Below, piece after piece: positions 8,198 through 22,443 of a stretch of 64,000 nucleotides of DNA. Source of the DNA: Maylandia zebra (Eukaryota; Chordata; Actinopteri; Cichliformes; Cichlidae). How positions within the stretch are numbered: position 1 is the stretch's first letter; each line of letters begins with the position of its first letter. Both the position numbers and the translations under genes were made by a program. The stretch covers positions 41,896,123 to 41,960,122 of the forward strand of contig NC_135172.1 in the NCBI RefSeq assembly GCF_041146795.1, written 5' to 3'. Below the pieces are notes generated by a model. That model saw nothing but the letters and a program-made list of their open reading frames with translations. It searched no databases and had not been told where the DNA came from.

Positions 8198-8952
8198 GTA
8201 TACACACAGACTCGTGTTTTCTGAGTTTGAGAAATTTACCAAATTAATGGTTTTTGAAATGGTTTGGCATAATGCACCATGTTTTACTTCAGCTGTCCAA
8301 TATGTGAGGCTTTGTGTAACTCATCTCAGACACGTTGAGTGTAGAAAATAAAGCTGCTCACCGCTGCAGGCTGATACTCATGTTTAAACCCTCAGGAGGT
8401 GACTAATGGTGCATTTTGCAGGTGTGTGATTTTGTCTCATAAATGCAGCAAAATCATCCATTGTTCTCTTCCTGTTGCCGTGCTACTGAATTGTGACTTT
8501 TCAGAAAAACATACATAAATACAGGAGTCATCAAGTGGCCTCGTTTAAAGTGTATTTTATAAATTTACATATTCAGCTTTTTTTTTTTTAATAACATACA
8601 ATAGAAACAGTGCTGATTTAAGTCGACTTTGGAGAAATATCTGGCATAAATAAAGTCCAGTATTGAGTCCAGTACAGAAACAGTAATTCAGAATACAAAT
8701 CTTTGTCACTTAAGGGATAAAAAATATTTGGATATAAAAATATTTCTACACACAAATACCAACTGCAGTTGTCCAGCAACTGCAGAACAATAAAAACGGA
8801 ACAATCATACACTTTACAAAAGCTCATTTCTCTTTTTAAATTAATGTTTAGAGGGGAGTTTTAATCTGGGTTGAATGCTGTCAGTGGCAAACAGTATAAT
8901 CAATTCCTTTTAAAGGCACCGAGGGAGCAGTAGTTAAGGCAAAAGTTAGTCA

Positions 8953-8958
8953 TTTATT
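8953..8958 (-). terminator. Candidate rin2 polyadenylation signal
   Basis: The minus strand reads AATAAA about 265 bases after the rin2 stop codon, in AT-rich sequence. It is the closest canonical hexamer noticed in the 3' flank. Cleavage would fall about 15-30 bases further toward lower coordinates. Confidence 0.4.
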
Positions 8959-9221
8959 TGAGGATGGTATACGTGTCCATCATGGCCAAACATTTCATTT
9001 CCACCCACGTAACACATGCTAAACTCCTTTATAACCAAAGCAGATACAGGCTGCTGAATTTCCCCTTCTTTGTCTTTTTCCAGAGTTCAACCTAATTAAA
9101 AAAAATCATTTGCTAATCAAAGACACCCTTATTTCATATCTGCATCAACTTGCCAACGTGCAACTTCAACCCTCTCCACAAAACATCAACAAGCACCAGA
9201 GGCGGAGCTTGTCTCCCTCTG

Positions 9222-9548
9222 CTATTCAACCTGAGGACAGTTTCCATTTTGCACGACGCCGGGGACGCAGAGGTTCAGGTTGTGCACCCTCCTGTAGACG
9301 AAGTGGAAGACCTGAGCGCGCGGCCGGCTGTGGAGCTCGGCTTTGATTCGCTGAGGGTGAGTGTCTGGGGTGAGCTGCTGGCTGGTTTCCTCGTTGACCA
9401 GAAACAGAGCGTAGTTCTCAGGGTCGGAGAGCCTGAACTTCTGGGCGCACAGCGAGCAGACCTCTTCTGTGGTGGTGTACGGGTGGACGACCAGCGTTTT
9501 GGCCGTGCAGCCCACCCCCGGCTCTTGCAGCGCGACTCGGAGATAGTT
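9222..9548 (-). CDS. rin2: rin2 coding exon 12 (Ras-association domain, stop)
   Basis: 327 bp after a 'ctctctag' acceptor. It encodes [11 protein letters not shown], then the Ras-association fold ([35 protein letters not shown]), with a stop at 9,222-9,224. The C-terminal tail contains VVQNG, like the human tail. Confidence 0.94.
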   Translation of the reverse strand, partial: NYLRVALQEPGVGCTAKTLVVHPYTTTEEVCSLCAQKFRLSDPENYALFLVNEETSQQLTPDTHPQRIKAELHSRPRAQVFHFVYRRVHNLNLCVPGVVQNGNCPQVE

Positions 9549-12500
9549 CTAGAGAGAAAAGAGTTCAATTTTAGAAAACTGTAAAATGAACGAAAGGGGC
9601 ATTTCTGAGGAGGTGAGCAGGCAGGAAACCCACATGCAGTGGCAAAGATTTTACATGCAGTAATGTTATCAGGAGCAACATGCTGTGATGTTAGTACAGT
9701 TGAGACACAGCACCTTCCATGCCTCTGTCCAAAGCTGGATTTACTCTTACTGGTACAAGTTTGACTCACTGCCTGGATGGTCAAGGTCGGCTCAGGTCAG
9801 GTGATACCTGAAAGTCGTCCACACACGGTACTGAACGCTGGGCGGTCCGCCGGCGGTGCCACTGTTGCAGCGTGTTCCTGGCCTCGGAGCTCAGCACTCG
9901 GGCCGCCTGCTCCTCCTGGAAGTTTTTGATGAGGGACATGGCTCCGTAGGCGCTGGTCAGGTAGTAACCGCCTGGGGTAAAAATTAAATACAAAAAGAAA
10001 TGAAACCAACCGAAGTTAAAAAATAATTAAGAAAAATGAAGACAGTTGCGCCTTTCTGGCAGAAATGAATCAGATTTGGTGCTTAAGGGTCAAAGATATT
10101 TACCTACACAGCCGATTATTAAACATTTTCAGTTTACGTGCCAGACAGCTTGGCGCTGATGGGAAAATATTTCACTCTTGGTACATTAAACCTTCTTATT
10201 TTTTCCTTTTGAAGTGGTTCCAGCCCATTAAAAATCAAAACACTGACTGGAATTTCCTTGCTGTGAGGACTTTTCCTTCCTATGCAAGCATTTATCAAGT
10301 TTTCTCAAAGAACCTTCAATAAAAACTGGAGCTGAGAATCACTGTAAAAGACCTCAGTGATACCGTACACCTTCTACTGAAGGCAAGACAAAGCTTTCAA
10401 AAGAAGAAACAAATATGTTAAATGACTTTAGACAGAAACTGTTGGGACACTTTGCAGTTCAGTCTTTATTTATTTTACTATTTATCATCATCCTGCGAGT
10501 GAACTTTGTGTCTTTAGTTTCCACTAAATACCAAGCTTCATAATAAAGACATTAATGCTAAAATAAGGAAAACCTCACATTTGTTTTTTTTTAAATCAAA
10601 CTTTAAAAGGAACTACTTCTGTAGATTTCTGGCCACTAGGGGGCAGCACAGCAGGCCAAGTCAATTTCTCCATAAGCGCATTTTAAAGACAACAGGTGAG
10701 CAGAGTGCTGTACAGCTAAAAGAACCAATTAAAATAAATTAAAGTCATTAAAAACAAAACATCTGTAACTAACTCATCAAGTAGTGATGATTTTGGTGAT
10801 GATTAAACCTCTGCCCACGTGTCCCACATCATTTCCAACCAGCAGCAACGTGTAGATATTCACGACTCTTTCACTCCCGCGAACAGTAACTAACACTAGT
10901 GTTACACAACACACTGTGACATGGTTTTAGTTATAAAACATAACTCATTTGTTTCTCTTTCAGCCGGTCACGGGTCCGAAGGGTTAATGACTCATTGTTA
11001 GCAGAAGGTGTATTGCTCTATAATTTACCAGCTTTTAAAACATCGCTCTGGGCCAGTGATGGAGAGGAAAATATTTCAGTGAATCTTTAAATTCTTTAGT
11101 TTCTCAGCTTAGCGTCATGGTTGTACAGTACAGCTGTTACCAGCTGAATGTGGGAGTGTTTTTATGTTTATTCTACCAGACGCACTGCAGCATCTTTCAG
11201 AAGCCTCCTAAACATTCATCAAGAAAGCGTCACTAAAAGTGCCACCAGGCGGATTTTTGTTTAAATTAAACAGGAGGCACATGAAGCTGCACAGAACAGG
11301 CGACCCGGCAAAGGCTTGGAGACCCTGAGCAGACTGAACTCCACTCCTGAACGCTCCCGGCGTGAATGAAAGACATGTGATGGTGTAGTGATACACGCCT
11401 GGTTTATTCTCTGTGGTTTCGTTTACTCTGACATGACATAGATGTCACCAAGCTAAAAGTACACATGGCCCCGACAGCCACACACTCACATATACAGGCA
11501 ATTATTCATTATTTAGACAAACAATGAGTAACATCCTACAGCTGAGAGCTCGTCATCTACTGTCATTAACATTGCTCATAAAACGTTTCACCCACCACAA
11601 AAAACCTGAGTGATCTGACAGCTAATATGGAGTCTGACCCTTCCTCGTTGCCGTTTCTCTGACTTATTACCTACTAAATTATTCATGAGCAGTATTTCTG
11701 TAGGATGTTTTTTCAAAAGAAAACAGCTCCAAGTTTGTTGCTGCTGGTAATAAAACTGATAAGAGCAGCGATACTGAATCAAAACATCAAAGCTGTAAAA
11801 CCATAACAATGAGTAATAAGATGCTGTAAAAGCTGCACAGTTATTAAAGGAAAGAGTTTGGAGATAAAACTCGGCAGGTTCATCGCTACATGCAGCAGCG
11901 GCAGATTATGCAAAATATTCCTTTCCACAATCAGTCCTGATACAACATCCTAATACTGTCAACCGGACTGTGGCAGGAAACCACTCCTCTCACAGTCTGA
12001 ACTTCCACTACGTGACTTCCACCTATAATCTTGGGTATGTACATCCATTAAACTGGAAGCTTCCTGTTCTCACACAGTCAAAATGGCAAGACCTTCCTCT
12101 GACCAGGTTACAAAACAGGGTGGACCTCTTTAGCCTCACAGCACACTGGTGCGCCCAACCTGGAGAATGAAGCATCTAAACTTTAAGACGAGGTGATGTT
12201 TTCAGTGAGCAGACCTCAGAGTCTCTCTCTGCTTTATTTAAAGTCCTGCTTTAACAATGTTACACGTCAGTAGGAAAGGCTCTGTTATGACCCAATGATC
12301 TTTTCCTAGCAAACTAGTTTGGTACCTAAATGTATTGTAGACATTGATCTTTTAAAGTATAAGGCATACTGTTGTTCTAACTATTTTCACATGCAGCTAA
12401 ACTGAATCATGATTAGATATCGTGAAGTTATTTTTCTAAACCATGAAAAGAATTCTGCGAATATTGAGCGAACATTTCTCAGATGGTAACTGTGTCTGTA

Positions 12501-15500
12501 ACCGATGCACAAGTGCTGCTGTAATGTGTATGTCCTGTGTAACCGACAGGACCTACCCTCTCCTTGAAGCAGGGATGGATCCAGCAGCTCCATCATGTAC
12601 TGGATCTCCGTGTCCAGCTGTGGCATGTTGCACTGAGCCACCACATAAGTGAGCATGGGCAGGAAGTCATCGGCACCGTACATCCTCCCTGGAAGGAAAC
12701 AGATGGAGAGCAGAGGGGGATGTAGGTGTGGCAGGTTTGTATTTTCAAATTATTTTTCACTTTTATATCGTTTTCAGTTCGTTTCCGGAGTTCGTTAGAT
12801 CGTTCTCAGTTCTGCTTTCATTTGAAAATGTTAAAATGTTTCATTTTAGTTTCGTTTTTATTAATTTTGACGTTAGGTTTAGTCATTTTTAATTGGAATT
12901 GTATGGAGGGCGTATGTCAAGAGGTGTGATTTAGGAAAATCAGAACAGGTGTTACTTTTTGAAAACTCCTTTTGGAAGCAGTTGACTCACAGTCTAGACA
13001 TCCAGACTCTCAACAAACACGCCCATCAAAGCCTCATCAGCCAAGTTGTGATAACTACTATCACAAATGAATACATTCTAAAACTACAAAATCATTTCTG
13101 TTAGTTTGAATTTTTTCCAAGAGTCTGGTTTTTCATTTTTATTTTAGAATAAAACAATGTTTTTTATATCTAATTTTAGTTTTTGGTTTCATTTCAGTTA
13201 ACTACAATAACCTTGATGGTAGTCGCACAGGTCAGGCAGAGGAAGGAAAAGGAAAAAAAATCACAGCTGTAAACAATCAGAGGAAACTGACAAACTGGGA
13301 ACAAACGGACTTTTCCATACCTGAGTTATCCTGCATGATGGTGTAAATGAGCTTACACACTCGCAGCAGCAGTGACACCTTCTTCTCGGGGGAATACATC
13401 TTCCTCATGTTCAGGAACTTCTGCCGGATTTTCTCAATAGCCACGGCGTCAGGGGGCACGGCACCATCCACCCCGAGCTCCTGGGGCTTTTTGGTCTTAG
13501 CCAGCGCCAAGTTCTCCCTCAGCTGCTGCAAAGCTCCACTGCTCACCTGCAGCAAACAGAGACAATGCATCACTGATATCAGGGCTTCATCTTTAGCATT
13601 GCTTATCTCCTCATTTATGAAGACACTTTTCTAAGATCTTCACCTGGAAGTCATGCAAAGCCGTCTCGATGACGCTGTTCAGAGGTTTTAAGACACATTT
13701 GTGCATGGCCTTCTCCAGCACCTGGTCTGTGGAAGAGGACACACCCACACACAGACAACCGGTTAAGCACCAGACGTAATGTAATGATCATTTCTTTGAG
13801 TAATCAAATAATAAAGTGTGTCACTGTGTGTTGTGCAATGACAAGTTAAATAAAACTGAAACTGTACATTTGCTGTAACTCTTATGTACACTGCAGTTCC
13901 TGGGAACGAATGAGGTGATTTACTGGTTAACCCGAAACCATCGTCACATGCTTATGGCAGTCAGCACGCTGAAGTCATGTTCATCAACCCTGAAACTTGC
14001 ACAGACTTTTCTCACATTTAACGCTGCACAGTCCTGGACTCCGTCCTCACATATGGCTTAAAGTCAGGCTAAGATTAAGTTATCAGGCTTAAATTATCCA
14101 CCCTAATATCAGAGTGCGTCATCTTTAAAGACTTAATGCTTTTAATCAGTAATTAAACCCAGATGACATGTGAGAGATCACTGACAATAAGCTCAACATG
14201 AGCATTCAGTCGGCAAACCGACTTTTTTTCTTTATTTGCCAAAATTGATCGTACCTGAATGTATTTCTTTCTTTTTCTTTTTATTATTTCTTTTTTAATG
14301 TATTTTTTGGAAATATGGCAATTTGACCCAGTGCACTATAAATGCATTTCAAGAAATCACATGGAAAATAAAATATCTGCATTTTTAAAATCATTTCTAC
14401 TACATGTTATTTGCATGTCAAAACGGAGACCATACCAAGAAATTCACCTCAGTCAGCTCAACGCTTCAGATGTTTCTATTCTTCAGTTGTTTTCTTTATT
14501 AGAAAATAACAACAACACCCTCCTACTTCACCAAAAGTTGATTCTGTTCATCTGGACGTAGCAGTTTGTGGGAGAAACGTTTCGTCACTCATCCAACTGA
14601 CTTCTTCAGTCTCAGCTGACTGCAGGTTTCCCCAGTCTTATAAACAGTACATACTCCTACCTCAGATATTACCAGCTGCATCTCTGTGGGGCTCACATAA
14701 CCACTTTATGGTTAGGAGACACTTTTGAATTCCAGTCTGTTTGCTCTCATCAGCAAAACAAATCGAAATCAGAGACCAAGTAGACTGACCTCCCCCCACT
14801 TCATGCATGTCTTTGGGACTGTGAGAGGAGAAGCCACGGAGACACGGGGAAAACACAGGGATGGTTTGGCAACAGCGCAAACCACCGCGCCATCATGCTG
14901 CCAGAAGGCCGTTTAAGACAATGAACAGGAAGTAATTTGAGTATAAGGATGCACAATGTCTGGCAGCACAGAAGGCCCTCAGGCACATGATGCCCTTTAC
15001 CATCCATCCTGTGATGAAATCATTTACGAGGACGTCAAGCTATCGCCGATATGTCTCCCTAATGCCAAGGCTCCTCTCACAAAGTTGCCTCCTAAACGGC
15101 AGCAGGAGAACAAATCAGATTTAAGCGTGATTATCTCCACTAATCACAGCAGCATGATTTACTTTGATTAGTGGACATAACAAAAAAGCTCAAGCTGGTT
15201 GAATAATCTCTTTATTTGCTACAGTATAGTGTTTTTTGGCTCTTTTTATGTGTAAGAACAGATTATATGAACATGTGGGCTAATGGGAAACATTTGCTAT
15301 CTTAACACTAAAAAGCAGAAAAAGGTAAATAATTGGAAGAAGGATCAACGCATGCCTTTCAAAGCTGAAGCCGCAAAATGAGTAAATAAACTAAACTTTA
15401 GAGTTTGACATTCAAACACTTGAAATCAGGTTGTGTCAGATAGATTGCATGTTTATGGCTCTGATAAGGTTAAAGAGTGACTGACCTCGAGTGTGAGCTT

Positions 15501-18500
15501 TAAGCACTCCGGTCATATACCAGCCTGGAAGCAGATTGTACGTGAGTGTAAATACAACGGCTCCGTCTGTACCTCTGACCCACGTACCCGGGCTTCAAAC
15601 CATTTCCTCAACTATGCCCAGCATGCTGCATTTCACACAATCGTGTGTTATTGTTCACTGACAGCGAGTATTCATGCAGCACAGGCAACCCCAGCCTCCG
15701 GGCGCTGTTTATGCCAGACTTATGCAATGATTTACGCAGAACAAAGTACAGTGCATGCACGCACAGGAATCCTGTTCTTATGAAGAATTGGTATTCTGTT
15801 TTGCTTTCTTTGTGAGCCACAGAAGTACAGGATGACTACCTCCCAATTATCCCGCTCACTCTGTACGAGAGCCAAGTGCTGTGGCTCACCTGAGACAAGG
15901 GCTTGGCGAGTCCTTTATTGCAAAATGCTTACAGATATAAATCTAGAGCCATAAAAAGGAAGCCTTGGACGACTCTGTTAGATCCTCACGTGCACACAAG
16001 GACGTGATCGGAGCCTCCTCAGGATCGACCGTTACATTATCTGACTTTCTGATTTGTTGTTAGGTTTTATCTCAAAAGCAATTAAATCGGGAGGCAAACA
16101 CGTACTCCTACATCTGACGGAACACCAGAAGCGCATAATAAATATCTCATTTACTGATTTACACCCCGCCTTTCTTCGTCATTCACATTCTCTGTTTACT
16201 TATGAATTGGGGTGTGTGCTGCCAGTCAAAAGCCTCCCTATAAGCTAACCATTCTGCTTCTCCCACTCACAATACTTCAAGTGTTGCACTCTCTAAAATC
16301 ACTCCAAATTTTGCACTTCAAGCTTTCCTTTTCATTATAAACACAACAGAACATTTTGTTCTGCTGCAACATAACTGCACTCCCCAGTATTTCTGTAAAC
16401 ACGCCCGAGAGGCTCGAAGGGTCACCTTAGCTCCACTTCTCCTTTTTCACAGTTATGTGTGAGTGTAACATGACATCAGGCGGACTGTCGGCTCTCAGCT
16501 CAGACTTTTTATTCTGACAGCTGACAAACGAGGGCTTAATCTGAGCCACTTTATACTCATTTATGTTTCAGTTCTGGTGCTCACAAATGTTCCAGCAGGC
16601 TGGATGTGGCTCAGACGTCCTGAGCTGGGTTACAGCAAGTATTATGGGTGTTAGACTTGGCCAAAACTCACAACACACCTCATTTGGCTCATGTAAGGTG
16701 GATGTGGGGCTAAGTTTAGGCAGCCAGACTCATCCTGATACATCAGCGTCACTCAAGGCCAAACGTGGCTCACAGGAAACTGAAGATGTGGGCCACATTT
16801 GGGCCAATGACTAGTAAAGTAGATTTCCATTTTGCAAACTATTGAATCAAAGTCTGCCTGCTTATTAAACATGTTTACATTAGTTCTCCTCTCCAAAGCG
16901 AACCTTTGTGAGCGCGAGATTGTTTATGTGCGGTCTGTTAGGACAATCAGAAAGGATCATTTCTCTGTCCCTGAACAAGGCTTTGCTGTTATTGTTTACA
17001 ATGAACAAGGGGATGTGAGATGTGTGCAAAGACATGCTCACATATTCTGCAAAGCAAGTGCACAATAATCTGATCAGAATGAAGCGTCCCTTTCAGAGAG
17101 TTTTCCATATGTGCAAACTATTTTTTCAAATGTTCTGACATCACTGAGAAAGCAACACTTTAAAAAACATATCCAGCAGGACCTGATGGATCCTAACACG
17201 AGCAGCAGTATAATGATAATAATGAATGAAATGAAGGCATACGAAGGTACTTTTTGACACAGTTCTGTAGCCTTGAGTCCTGACATTTAATAACAGCCCC
17301 ACCAAGTTAAATATACACTTAAAAGCAACACCTGCCCTTCAAAGTCAAACTCAACTACAGTGTGAGATTATGCCAACAAACACAGGCCAGGAATAACTCA
17401 CTAGGGCACAGCACGCTGGCATGTCTGTAATTCAACACGGCTAATGAGGCATGCTAATATGGAAAGTTCAACGACACAATGCAAGGCTTCAGCACTGTCG
17501 ATGAATGTAGTGATTTTGAAACCCTCTGAATCACTAATGGCCCAACATATCTGGAATGTGAACATGTAGAGATCTGAAAGCTGTCAGATATATAACAAAA
17601 ACATGACACACGCCCACACCTGCACCCACACAAAGATCTTTTACAAAGTCAGGATGAGCCCATACTACAAATCTCCAAGTCACATTTCACTTTAAACACT
17701 TACCAATCTGGTCCTCGGGTATGAGGGACTCAATAGGAGGGTCGAGCTCAGAGCTCTGGCGCAGGTAAGCCTTCATCTGTGTCATAAACTGCCTGAGAGT
17801 CTGCAGAAAATCCATCCCTGATGTGTGACAGCTTCGATTCTCCTGAACGAAGCCGATGTAGTCCTGAACCAGGGAACCAAAGTACGAGCTTTTGTCCCTG
17901 GACAGCTCAGCGATCCTTTTCACCGTCCGCCTCTCCGGGGTCATGAGGGAGCTGAGCATGCCGCTGACCTTACTGAAGCGCCCCTTCAAGGCCCTGGGAA
18001 GGATGAAGGAACTACCGCTTATATTCACGCCGACCTTTCGGCTCCGGGCTCTGAAGGATGGACGGAGGCGCATTTCTAAGTCTGTCTCCATTCCAACTCC
18101 GTAGTCCTCCTCCTCTTCTTCCCCATCGTCATCGTCCTCACTGCTGTCCTCCACCGGGTCTTGGTGATTTAGGTGTAATGATGGGGTAGGGGTCAGGCCC
18201 AGGGAGAATCCAGGAGACTGGGAGTATTCCAGTGAGTCGGAGGAAGAAGTAGACATGCTCATGTCGCTGAGTCGCTGGTGTCCCCTCTCATTAGGACCGG
18301 ACGGACTCTCCAGATCCGCAGGGGTGGCAGATTGAGGCTGGCAGGATGGCAGTTTGGCACGAGACAGGGCCTTGGCGATGGTCTCATCATCCAGGGCAAT
18401 GTGGCAGCGGTGAGACTCCAAATCCGGCTTCTTTGGCCTCGGAGGCGGTGGGTTTGAAGTCACGGGGATTGGTGAGCTGCCACTTTTGGATGATCCGCTG

Positions 18501-21500
18501 TGCTTGATGCCCATCGAAGGTCGAGTGGGTGCTGGGCGCTTATTTGAGGATTGGTGCTGCCTTGTAATTACAGCCTCTGGCATGCTCTTCGGTCTGGCAG
18601 TAGCTGCTGGAGGTCCAGGTGGAGGTGGGGCAGGACGCCGGCGTGGCATCGAGCGCGGCGGTGGGGGGCGAGGGGGCCGCGATTTGCTGTTGGGTTTGAT
18701 TTTGTCCACGTGTGGATCACTGCTTTGGCTGCCAGTTAAAGGCTTTGATTCCTCTGCATTCTCCAGGGTGGACTCGACAGCCTTTGAGGGCGGCTCCTCC
18801 TCAGAGCTGCTACGGCGGTGCGGATGGGTTTGGAGAAAGAGCGGGTTAACAAAGCACAGAGGACCGCTGGAATGTCTTCTCTCTAGGTGAAAGTTAGGTG
18901 GAGGTGCATGGGATTGTAAGGTTGCCGGTGCGCTGTCACAGTGAGCCCTGGTGTGTCTCTGCTGTGACCCCTCGACCTCGCTGTTCCTGTTGGTCCGCTG
19001 GGGACTGAGGGTCCGGCTCAGAGGGCGACAGGGACGGGGGGAGGTGTGCCGCTGACTGCACAGGGCAGAGTCCCAGAAACCTGTAACACACAGACGTAAA
19101 GAAACCGTCAGAGGCAAACATTGACCAGCGTCTCCTGAGACAAGTCAAAACTCCCACAGAGAATAAATCCTCAGAGCAGCTGCTGTGTTCAAATTAAAGC
19201 AGCAGCAGAGTTTTCAGCAGGTTCTCACCACTAACTTTGTTGGCTCCCTTTAAGTTTTCAAAGTTTTGTCCGTCTTTCCTGCTCGTTTGTCGTCTAGAAG
19301 TGTTCCATACTCAGCCCGTGCCTCTCTGCTCTGACTCACTGGATGCCGACACACACCCAGAGAGAGGGAGCCACACATGCTAATCACACAGTGGGAGGGC
19401 ACTAAAAACTCCACATAGCGCACAGTCCCTCCACCCCTTTCTTCCTGCTCTGCATTTCCTTGTAGCTCTGAGTCGATTCAGTATCAATCTTCTTTCTTCC
19501 TAATATCTAGTGTTAAATTTAAAGTCTGTGAATCTCATTTGAACAACTTTCTTCTTCTGTTTCTTTCTTACACTGACAGTGCATAAACATGAAAGGGGAG
19601 TGGAGGAAATGCTCTCTCACTCCACTGAATCATCCCATTGTTTTCAGCTGCTTGGCAAGACAGACCTCATTCTAACACAGCTGCTGCGAGAACAACTACA
19701 AAATAAAGCATCTGTGGAATCCCATCATAAACGCACGGCTACAGCATAAAGATTTAACCACCCTTTAAGAGAACAGACAACAAATAATCCACACTCCGCA
19801 TACATCTACACAGTTGTTGCCACTTAAAAATGGAGACAAACTCGGGGGAAATGAAGAAGCAGCTCCAGCTGCTAGGTCAGTTTCATATGTCCTGTAATCC
19901 TTTGGTGTCTGGGGACTGAAAGCTGCCTGTGGGATTCTTGCTGGTCCATGTGAGCAACGAGCACCTGACACTGTGGTGTGTGTCTGCAGAGCAACCCAAC
20001 AGCAAGCAACCCAACCTGAATAAACACCACACGTAAAACTGACTGACCGCAGAGTGGGCTGAGCGCAGTTCCCCTTTATCCAAGTAAAGACGTGCACTTT
20101 AAAGTGCCTCAAACACACTTTCACTTAGCTTAAATACTACAAACAAGACATTTGTTTATACTGAGTGAAGCTCACCACATTAAAACCACAGGTTGTTTTT
20201 TTTTATATATAAATAAATTTATTAATTCAATGCAGAAGTTACTGACAATAATAACCTCATCACTTCCTGCATGTGCTGCAAACTAAAACAATATCAGGAA
20301 AGCGAGGAATCTTCCACCAGAGATTCCTTAAGGTTTTTATTGTGAAATATCCATGCAGGAAGTCTTTAGAGTCTTTCGTCTGCCCATAGACTGTATATAA
20401 ATGATGGATGAAGTGACAGTGATGTAACCCATGCTGCTGCCATGTTTTTTTAGAGTAGTAAATACCATGTTCAGGTGAGAGGGTGTTAAATTATCAGCTA
20501 CATAAACGATCTACCTACAATGCACAATGCTAATGTGCGCTATGCAACAAACTAATACAACATGAATTTCTAACAGCTACTGATTTCACTAACCAAACTG
20601 TAGCACAAACACTTTGGATGGTCTTGCCTCACAGCATAATATTTGTCAGATTAAGTTATTACAAAGGGAAAAACTAACCATAAAGACCAAAACTGTTTTT
20701 GCAGCACGCTGTAAACATGGTGATTTCTGCTGTGAAGCCAGACATGCAAGATTTAACATGTGTATGGGGATTTACTTGCTTAAACAATGTTTGCGTGCCT
20801 TAATAAGTGGATACAGGTTAATTTAAGTTGCCACATTTGCATAATTTTCCAAACCCATAAGTCCCCACTTGGTCTGCAACAATTTTTAGGTAGGTTTTAA
20901 AAAGTGACCCTTGTGTCTGTCTGCGGTTTTAATGATGATGTCAGCAATGCTAACATGCATTTGTTAGAGTGGTATCTCACTTTGCAATGAGCAGCAATAA
21001 TCTGTAGTATTTTGCATTCTAAATGGAAAGTTAATGTCTAAGCTGAGATGACCAAACTCACAGCACTGCTAACAAAAGTCATGCCGATAGGGAGGATAAG
21101 AGTTCAGCCTCATGAGAGATAAACTAACTGATTCACGGGAGGCGCAAGATAAGTTTTGTTTCTTTGTTTTTTCCCTTACATGTGCGTGGCCAGAGTCCAC
21201 AACGGTCTGCTGTTTGTCTTTAAATAGAAGCAGTCCAATGACGAAGGGGAGTTTCCCTCAATGACAGGATAATCTTGCAAATCCGGCATTAAAGAAACTG
21301 GCTAATACTTAAAGGATGTTGCGCTTACCTGCTGCTCCTTGGCAGGTAGCTCCATGCCCTCCTGGGTTTTAATTGCACCTTAGAACACATATGCATCAAC
21401 ACTACAATGAGCGGGTGGAGGGAGGTTTGGAGTCTTCTCCCACCCCCATTCTCTGCGGCCTGCTGGAGCGGGAGGGCTAGTAGGAGGAGTTGGCCGTCCG

Positions 21501-22402
21501 ACTGCGGTCTGGGGTGTGGGGCCTCCCTGCTGCTGCGGAGTCGGGGTGGTCTGCCTCTCCCCACCGCAGGGAAAAGGGTAACACCACCTGGGTCTGGGTG
21601 CAATTCCCCCCTCCAGGGGCAAGGGTACCTAGACCCGGTTTGTAGAGTACGCTTGGGGAGTGTGATTGTGTGTACAGCGTCTCTTTATGTCTGTCTCCAC
21701 GTTGGTTGAGTGTGGAGTGAGTGCATATGAGAGCATGAGGGTGGGAATGGATGTTTGTATCTGTGTGTGCCTGTATGTCTGTGTCTATATGTCAGGTTGG
21801 GTATCAGACGCCACCTCTCTGGGGACACCTCAGGCCCTCCAAGGTTTGGAGGCCTATCTCCACCCACCACCACTTCCCCTCAGGTGTCGGTGTGTTGGTG
21901 GTTCTTTGTATCTGGGGGTGGGCGTCCGGGTACACACCGGCTCACTCCTTGGCGGCCGCTTGTCGGGGCCTGGGGCCTGGGGCTCGCTCGGGCCCCTTTG
22001 GAGGTGGGGTGCCCCCGGCCTCTCGGCCTGGGGCTCGGTCACTCAGGCACAGCTGGGGGCCGGCGGAGCTCACGGGCGCGTCACTGCAACTCCCCCTGAC
22101 TTCTGCTCCGCGGCTGCTGGGCGAGCCCTCATCTGGGACTCTCCTCAGCTCTTACTGGAACAGTGGCGCGGCTGCCCCTCTGTTGGTCTTCCATGGTCTC
22201 TTGTGTTCTGGGGGCCTCTGGATGTCTGGAGTTTTGATCTCCTCCATACCCACTTCACAAAACTTTTTTTTTTCTCCATACAGGTGACCCAGGAGTTCTT
22301 TTTTTTTTCTCTCTCTTCCCCCCCTTCTCACCGTCTCTTCTCCCCTTTGGTTTTCTTTCTTTCTCTCCCCCTCTTTCTCTCATTCATTCCCCCTGTCCTA
22401 TT

Positions 22403-22443
<41 letters not shown>

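Noticed and set aside
8100..8351. Small plus- and minus-strand frames over the TA microsatellite
   Set aside because: They encode Tyr/Ile repeats from (TA)n and lack any support.
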